9,138 nucleotides of DNA from CALXCT01 sp964422185 (GTDB lineage: Bacteria; Bacillota; Clostridia; Oscillospirales; Oscillospiraceae): assembly GCA_964422185.1 (NCBI GenBank), contig CAYRAG010000059.1:1-9138 (forward strand). The letters run 5' to 3'. Positions 5,801 to 9,138 of the stretch are shown here, in pieces. The translations under genes and the position numbers were made by a program. A model generated the notes under the pieces. That model searched no databases and was not told the origin of the DNA. It saw only the letters and a list, made by a program, of their open reading frames with translations. Within the stretch, counting starts at the first letter, position 1. The number at the start of each line of letters is the position of its first letter.

Positions 5801-8131
5801 TCAGTCGAATACGAACCCTATGGTTCCGTCCGGCTTGAGCTGGAGCCGCGCCCAGCCCTTTTTCCCGCTTTTCCAGGTGAATTCCTTTTTGCCGGAGGGC
5901 CGGCCCTGGAGGAGCGCCTCCATGTCGTCCGGTGTAATCTCCGCGCCGAGCACCACCTTGCTCTGCACAAAGGGGCATCCCTCGTCTTTCCGGGAGCAGA
6001 GGTAGTAGTTGGGCCCCTCATGGATGATGCCTTTAAGGCAAAGAGGGCATGCCCCCAGATCCCGGGTGCTCTCCGGGGTCTTCTGGAGATCGAGGCGGCC
6101 CCGGCTGTCCAGGACGAGCAGCCTGCGCACCCGGAACCCGTCTTTCAGGGTGAGGGTCTTCGGGCCGGCGGGCGACCCGGACAGAAGCAGCGCCAGATCC
6201 TCCTCCGTCACGGCCGTCCCCGCCAACTCCTGCGGAATGCAGAATGTGCAGGGATCCGTGTCCGCCTTGTAGCGCTCGCAGACATAGAACGCTTTCTTTT
6301 TGAGGACGCTGCCGCCGCACAGGGGGCACCTGCCCACCGCCGGATAGCGCCGCGCACCCGCCGCGCCGCCCAGCAGGCTCCGGACCTCCCGGCGGATGTA
6401 TGCCTCGATCTCCGCCCGGATGTCTCCGGAGCAGGTGCCCTTTTCCAGACCCTGGAGCTTCTCCTCCCAGACCGCCGTGAGCACCGGGGAGGTGAAGTCC
6501 CGATCCTGATACCGCGCAATGAGCTCGATGGCGTATTCGGACGGGGCGTACTGGTTCTTCTCCAGCGTGAGGTAGCCCCGGGTGACCATCTCGGAAAGGA
6601 TCCCGGACCGGGTGGCGGGGGTGCCGAGCCCCGCGGCCTCCCGGAGGATCATCCGGTAGTTCGCCTCCGGCACCATCTTCCCGGCGGACTCCATGGCCGC
6701 CAGCAGCGTGGACGGCGTGTACCGCGGAGGCGGCTTTGTGGCGCTCTCCCGCAGCTCGGTGCGGTCCAGGGTGACACGCTGGCCCTCCGCCAGCTTCGGG
6801 AGAAGGACATCGTCGGCTTTGGCGTCGTAGAGCGCCGCGTAGCCCCGATCCAGCAGCACTGTGCCGTCCGCACGGAACAGGGGCTTCCCCGCACGCACCA
6901 GGACGGAGGTCTTCAGGGTGACGAAGGGCGGCAGGAAGATGGAGACAAACCGTTTGGCGATGAGCAGGTAGATGTCCCGCTGCCGCGCCGTGAGCCGATC
7001 CCACAGCACCGGCGTCTCCGTGGGGATGATGGCGTGGTGATCCTCGATCCTGCCGTCGTCCACATAGGTCTTCCCCGCCGTGGCCCGCTCGATCTCCGCC
7101 CGGCTGACTTTCGCGGCGTACGGCCCCACCACGGGGACGCCGGCCAGGGCGGCCAGGTGTTTCGGCAGCTCCGGAACCAGCTGCGTGGGCAGGTACCGGG
7201 ACTGGGTTCGGGGATAGGTGATATACCCGGCCTCGTAGAGCTCCTGGGCCACGGAATCCACCGCCGCCGGCTTCATCTGAAACGCCTTGTTCGCCGCTTT
7301 CTGCAGCTCCGTGGTGGAGAAGAGCGTGGGCGGTTTCGTCTCCTTCCGCTCCTGCTTCACCCGGACGACGGTTCCCTCCCGGCCCAGGCTCCGCCGTACG
7401 GCCTCCGCGGCGTCTTTGTCCGTGTACCGGCTGGTCTTGAAGTCCGGCGCCGCGAGACAGACGGCGTCAAAACGATCGCCGCCCTCCGTCTGAAACGACG
7501 CCTTCAGCTCCCAGAACGGCTCGGCCCTGAAGTTGCGAATCTCCAGCTCCCGATCCACCACCATTTTCAGGGTGGGGGTCTGCACCCGCCCGATGGCCGT
7601 GTTCCGGTTCATCGCCAGGGTGACAGCCCGGCTGAAGTTCATGCCCACCAGCCAGTCCAGCTGCGCCCGGAGTTTCGCCGCCTGCCGCATGCCGTCAAAG
7701 TGCTCTGCGGGGTAGAGACCGGCCAGCGCGCCGGAGATGGCGGCCGGGGCGTTGCTGTTGGCCCAGTAGCGCTTCACCGGCACCGTGAAGCCGTAGGTCT
7801 CGTAGAAGGACCAGAAGATGTGCTCCCCCTCCCTGCCGGCGTCGCAGGCGTTGACGACGAAGTCGTAGTTCCCGCCGCGGATGGCCTCCGCGATGGTGTC
7901 CGCGCTCTTCTGATCCACCGTCTTGTACTCAAACCGATCCGGGATCATCGGCAGCTGCTCCGCACGCCAGGGACTGCCCCAGTCCGCCCGGATCTCCGCC
8001 GGCTCCTTCAGGCCCATCAGGTGGCCGTGGAATGCCATAAAGTCCAGCGTGTAGGGGTACCTCCCCTTTTTGTACTCCGCCTGGATGGCCCGCATGACGC
8101 TGGGCTTCTCCGCAATCAGAAGTCCGCGCAT
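5801..8131 (-). CDS. topB: DNA topoisomerase III with two C-terminal zinc-ribbon repeat units
   Basis: This 776-residue type IA topoisomerase cuts one DNA strand through a tyrosine-phosphate bond, passes another strand through and reseals it; TopB enzymes mainly decatenate and unlink replication or recombination intermediates. The toprim domain shows Glu8 in AEKPS and the metal motif D97-AGREGE (the DAG form is also that of Bacillus TopB). GRVQTPTL is at 182-189, the catalytic Tyr306 is in YITYPRT, and HHAIIPTE (365-372) and GLGTPATR (501-508) are family signatures. Position 310 is Gln where the family usually has Asp (PRTDS). The C-terminus holds two units, each a Cys cluster (C602, C605, C618, C628, C631; then C695, C698, C712, C719) followed by a similar segment of about 45 residues ending near 681 and 775. 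The protein is longer than E. coli TopB (about 650). The start is supported by AAAGGGG (8140-8146), 8 nt upstream. Confidence 0.94.
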   Translation of the reverse strand: MRGLLIAEKPSVMRAIQAEYKKGRYPYTLDFMAFHGHLMGLKEPAEIRADWGSPWRAEQLPMIPDRFEYKTVDQKSADTIAEAIRGGNYDFVVNACDAGREGEHIFWSFYETYGFTVPVKRYWANSNAPAAISGALAGLYPAEHFDGMRQAAKLRAQLDWLVGMNFSRAVTLAMNRNTAIGRVQTPTLKMVVDRELEIRNFRAEPFWELKASFQTEGGDRFDAVCLAAPDFKTSRYTDKDAAEAVRRSLGREGTVVRVKQERKETKPPTLFSTTELQKAANKAFQMKPAAVDSVAQELYEAGYITYPRTQSRYLPTQLVPELPKHLAALAGVPVVGPYAAKVSRAEIERATAGKTYVDDGRIEDHHAIIPTETPVLWDRLTARQRDIYLLIAKRFVSIFLPPFVTLKTSVLVRAGKPLFRADGTVLLDRGYAALYDAKADDVLLPKLAEGQRVTLDRTELRESATKPPPRYTPSTLLAAMESAGKMVPEANYRMILREAAGLGTPATRSGILSEMVTRGYLTLEKNQYAPSEYAIELIARYQDRDFTSPVLTAVWEEKLQGLEKGTCSGDIRAEIEAYIRREVRSLLGGAAGARRYPAVGRCPLCGGSVLKKKAFYVCERYKADTDPCTFCIPQELAGTAVTEEDLALLLSGSPAGPKTLTLKDGFRVRRLLVLDSRGRLDLQKTPESTRDLGACPLCLKGIIHEGPNYYLCSRKDEGCPFVQSKVVLGAEITPDDMEALLQGRPSGKKEFTWKSGKKGWARLQLKPDGTIGFVFD

Positions 8132-8319
8132 CGTATCCGCCCCTTTCTCTGGTTTTCTCCGCTGAGTTCCGGGATATTCTATGCCAACCGGCCCGGATTT
8201 ATTATGTCCGGAGCCGGCGGGCCGGGATCATCCGCGGGGGAAAACCGGAACGGCGGCCGTCCGTGCGCCGGGAGGATCGGGATTCGCGCCCCGCCGGAGC
8301 GGAAGCGGCGCCGCGGGCG
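8132..8319. other. Spacer between RNase HI and topB genes
   Basis: No gene is supported in these 188 nt. They hold the topB ribosome-binding sequence, a GC-rich bulged hairpin with an AT-only-style loop (listed separately), and an isolated AT-rich patch on the minus strand (TAGAAT and ATAATAAAT) that could supply a topB -10 element, though no matching -35 was found. The spacing is long for a tight operon, so topB may have its own promoter while still receiving readthrough from the RNase HI gene. Confidence 0.45.
8188..8217 (-). other. Bulged GC hairpin with AT-rich loop upstream of topB
   Basis: CCGGCCCGGA (8188-8197) pairs with TCCGGAGCCGG (8207-8217) as a 10-bp stem with one bulged A; the loop is TTTATTATG. 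No T-run follows on the minus strand, so it is not a good terminator. It may be an attenuator-like or mRNA-processing structure between the RNase HI and topB genes, or simply a product of GC-rich sequence. Confidence 0.3.
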
Positions 8320-9096
8320 CTACAGCCCGATGGCCTTTCTGGCCAGGCGGTCTGCCATGTTGTGGTACTCGTTGCCGCTGTGGCTCTTCACCCGGCACAG
8401 GCTGATGCTGATCTTCCTGCTGGCCTCCTCGTAGTACGCCTTGTACCACCTGCCGATGTCGGACTTCGCTTTCCAGGTGCCGTCCACCCAGGCCTGGATG
8501 CCCTCGTAGTCGAAGAAGATCCGGATGGCGCTGTACCCGGCCCGGATGGCCTCGTCCAGGGCGCGCACCACGCCGTGCAGCTCCCCGGAGATGTTCCGGT
8601 TGTTCAGAAACTCCTTGCCGGAGCCGCTGAAGGTCTGGATCTCCTCCGGGCTGCTGTCCGGCACCATGACCACGCCGTAGCCCCATTTCCAGATGTTGTC
8701 ATTGAAGCTGCCGTCGGTGTAGGCGGTCACTGTCCCCTTTCCGGCGGATTTCTCTTTCTTCTTTTCCTTCTTCCTGTCTTTCTTCTTCTTTTTCTTCTTC
8801 CCCGCCAGACCGGCGGCGATGGTCTTCCTGCAGTGCTTGGACCGCAGATACGAGAGCATCTCCTCGATCTCCCGGTCCGCGCTCTCCTGCTTGATCTGGA
8901 ACTTCGCCCCGATCTTCTGGAAGCTCATGCCTTCCCGGTACCTGGCGAACAGGAGATCCGCCTGAGATTCGTTCTGCCGGTACGCGAGATAGTAGAGCGT
9001 CGCGAGGAGATCCGGGGGGAGCGTCTCCGGCACGCCGTCCGGAAAGATCTCCGCCAGGAGATTGGCGGGGAACAGACTGTTCCTGTCTTTGGGCAT
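8320..9096 (-). CDS. rnhA: RNase HI with an N-terminal sigma-70 region 4-like HTH and Lys-rich linker
   Basis: This is a 258-residue protein from the ATG at 9094-9096, which has AGGAGGTGA 8 nt upstream; an in-frame ATG 12 codons earlier lacks such a site. The C-terminal domain (about 122-258) is RNase HI, which cuts the RNA strand of RNA-DNA hybrids using two metal ions. Its DEDD residues are all visible: Asp128 (YTDGS), Glu172 (SGELHG), Asp196 (FFDYEG) and Asp249 (MADRLA), plus the KSHSGNEYHN stretch. Residues about 28-86 resemble sigma-70 region 4 (LLFARYREGMSFQKIGAKF, then a recognition-helix-like EEMLSYLR segment). This sits where many Firmicute RNases HI of this subfamily carry a viroplasmin-like hybrid-binding domain. 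Residues 98-121 are mostly Lys with some Glu, probably a flexible nucleic-acid-binding tether. The gene lies 188 nt upstream of topB on the same strand. Catalytic activity is well supported; the role of the HTH is inference. Confidence 0.9.
   Translation of the reverse strand: MPKDRNSLFPANLLAEIFPDGVPETLPPDLLATLYYLAYRQNESQADLLFARYREGMSFQKIGAKFQIKQESADREIEEMLSYLRSKHCRKTIAAGLAGKKKKKKKDRKKEKKKEKSAGKGTVTAYTDGSFNDNIWKWGYGVVMVPDSSPEEIQTFSGSGKEFLNNRNISGELHGVVRALDEAIRAGYSAIRIFFDYEGIQAWVDGTWKAKSDIGRWYKAYYEEASRKISISLCRVKSHSGNEYHNMADRLARKAIGL
8749..8803 (-). repeat. Polypurine/polypyrimidine tract encoding the Lys-rich linker
   Basis: The 55-nt plus strand is pyrimidine apart from G8776, so the coding strand is almost all A and G and encodes the Lys/Glu/Arg run of the RNase HI linker. 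Such AAG/AAA/GAA runs are prone to slippage, so linker length may vary between strains. The bias is explained by the amino-acid content. Confidence 0.8.
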
Positions 9097-9104
9097 GGGA
9101 TATC

Positions 9105-9113
9105 TCACCTCCT
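9105..9113 (-). promoter_or_regulatory. Ribosome-binding site deciding the RNase HI start
   Basis: AGGAGGTGA on the minus strand matches the anti-Shine-Dalgarno end of 16S rRNA very well and lies 8 nt from ATG 9096. It excludes the longer in-frame start at 9132. The remaining bases to the window edge show no promoter that can be named. Confidence 0.9.
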
Positions 9114-9138
9114 CTCGGTTCGTTTCGCGCACGCCGGG

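Noticed and set aside
5734..6040. A 13-bp near-palindrome (TGCCTTTAAGGCA) found at 5734-5746 and again at 6028-6040
   Set aside because: One shared 13-mer pair in a window this size is close to chance expectation. The second copy is explained as coding sequence in the topB zinc region.
5792..8434. An 880-codon open frame on the plus strand opposite topB
   Set aside because: It shares codon boundaries with topB, so its stops could arise only from TTA, CTA or TCA codons in topB, which are rare in GC-rich genes. Its product is Arg/Pro/Gly-rich with no domain, while topB has full family motifs.
5801..9096. An integrative or conjugative element, since topB is often carried on such elements
   Set aside because: No relaxase, VirD4/VirB4-type protein, integrase, attachment repeat or single-strand-binding protein is present in the window.

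Overview
The window is GC-rich bacterial DNA. It looks like a GC-rich anaerobic Firmicute, probably a gut-type Clostridia member: Shine-Dalgarno sequences are strong and Gram-positive in style, the topoisomerase III carries the DAGREGE toprim form found in Bacillus-type TopB, and there is a zinc-ribbon/linker/single-TM protein of a kind common in Clostridia. The taxonomy is inference from style, not from a marker gene. No tRNA, rRNA, CRISPR array, insertion sequence or integrase is visible.

Left part (1-3090, + strand): a compact ABC exporter operon. A possible tail of an upstream gene ends 2 nt before an ATPase (91-765). Two ABC-2-type permeases follow (about 830-2017 and 2014-3090), joined by a 4-nt ATGA overlap. 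Each permease has one N-terminal membrane helix, a soluble extracytoplasmic domain of about 165-180 residues and a C-terminal helix bundle. The second permease ends without the last helix seen in the first. The substrate cannot be told from sequence.

Middle part (3091-5793): a 158-nt spacer, then a membrane protein with an N-terminal four-Cys zinc ribbon, a disordered Glu/Pro/Ala linker of about 120 residues, one TM helix and a large extracytoplasmic region. Its reading frame is cut by an exact 15-bp tandem duplication (5348-5377) whose junction makes an in-frame TAG. The remaining 110 codons of the ancestral C-terminus lie downstream in the same frame. Removing one repeat copy restores an 814-residue protein and a SmpA/OmlA-like motif (GMSEAEILNYMGTPD). 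A perfect 17-bp hairpin (5757-5793) separates this gene from the convergent genes on the right.

Right part (5801-9096, - strand): a two-gene set for nucleic-acid topology. The upstream gene encodes an RNase HI whose N-terminus is a sigma-70 region 4-like helix-turn-helix, joined to the catalytic domain by a Lys-rich linker. The downstream gene encodes a topoisomerase III with two zinc-ribbon/C-terminal-repeat units. RNase HI and type IA topoisomerases both counter R-loops in bacteria, so the pairing makes functional sense, though co-regulation is not shown. The items most worth following up are the stop-creating duplication and the HTH-RNase HI fusion.
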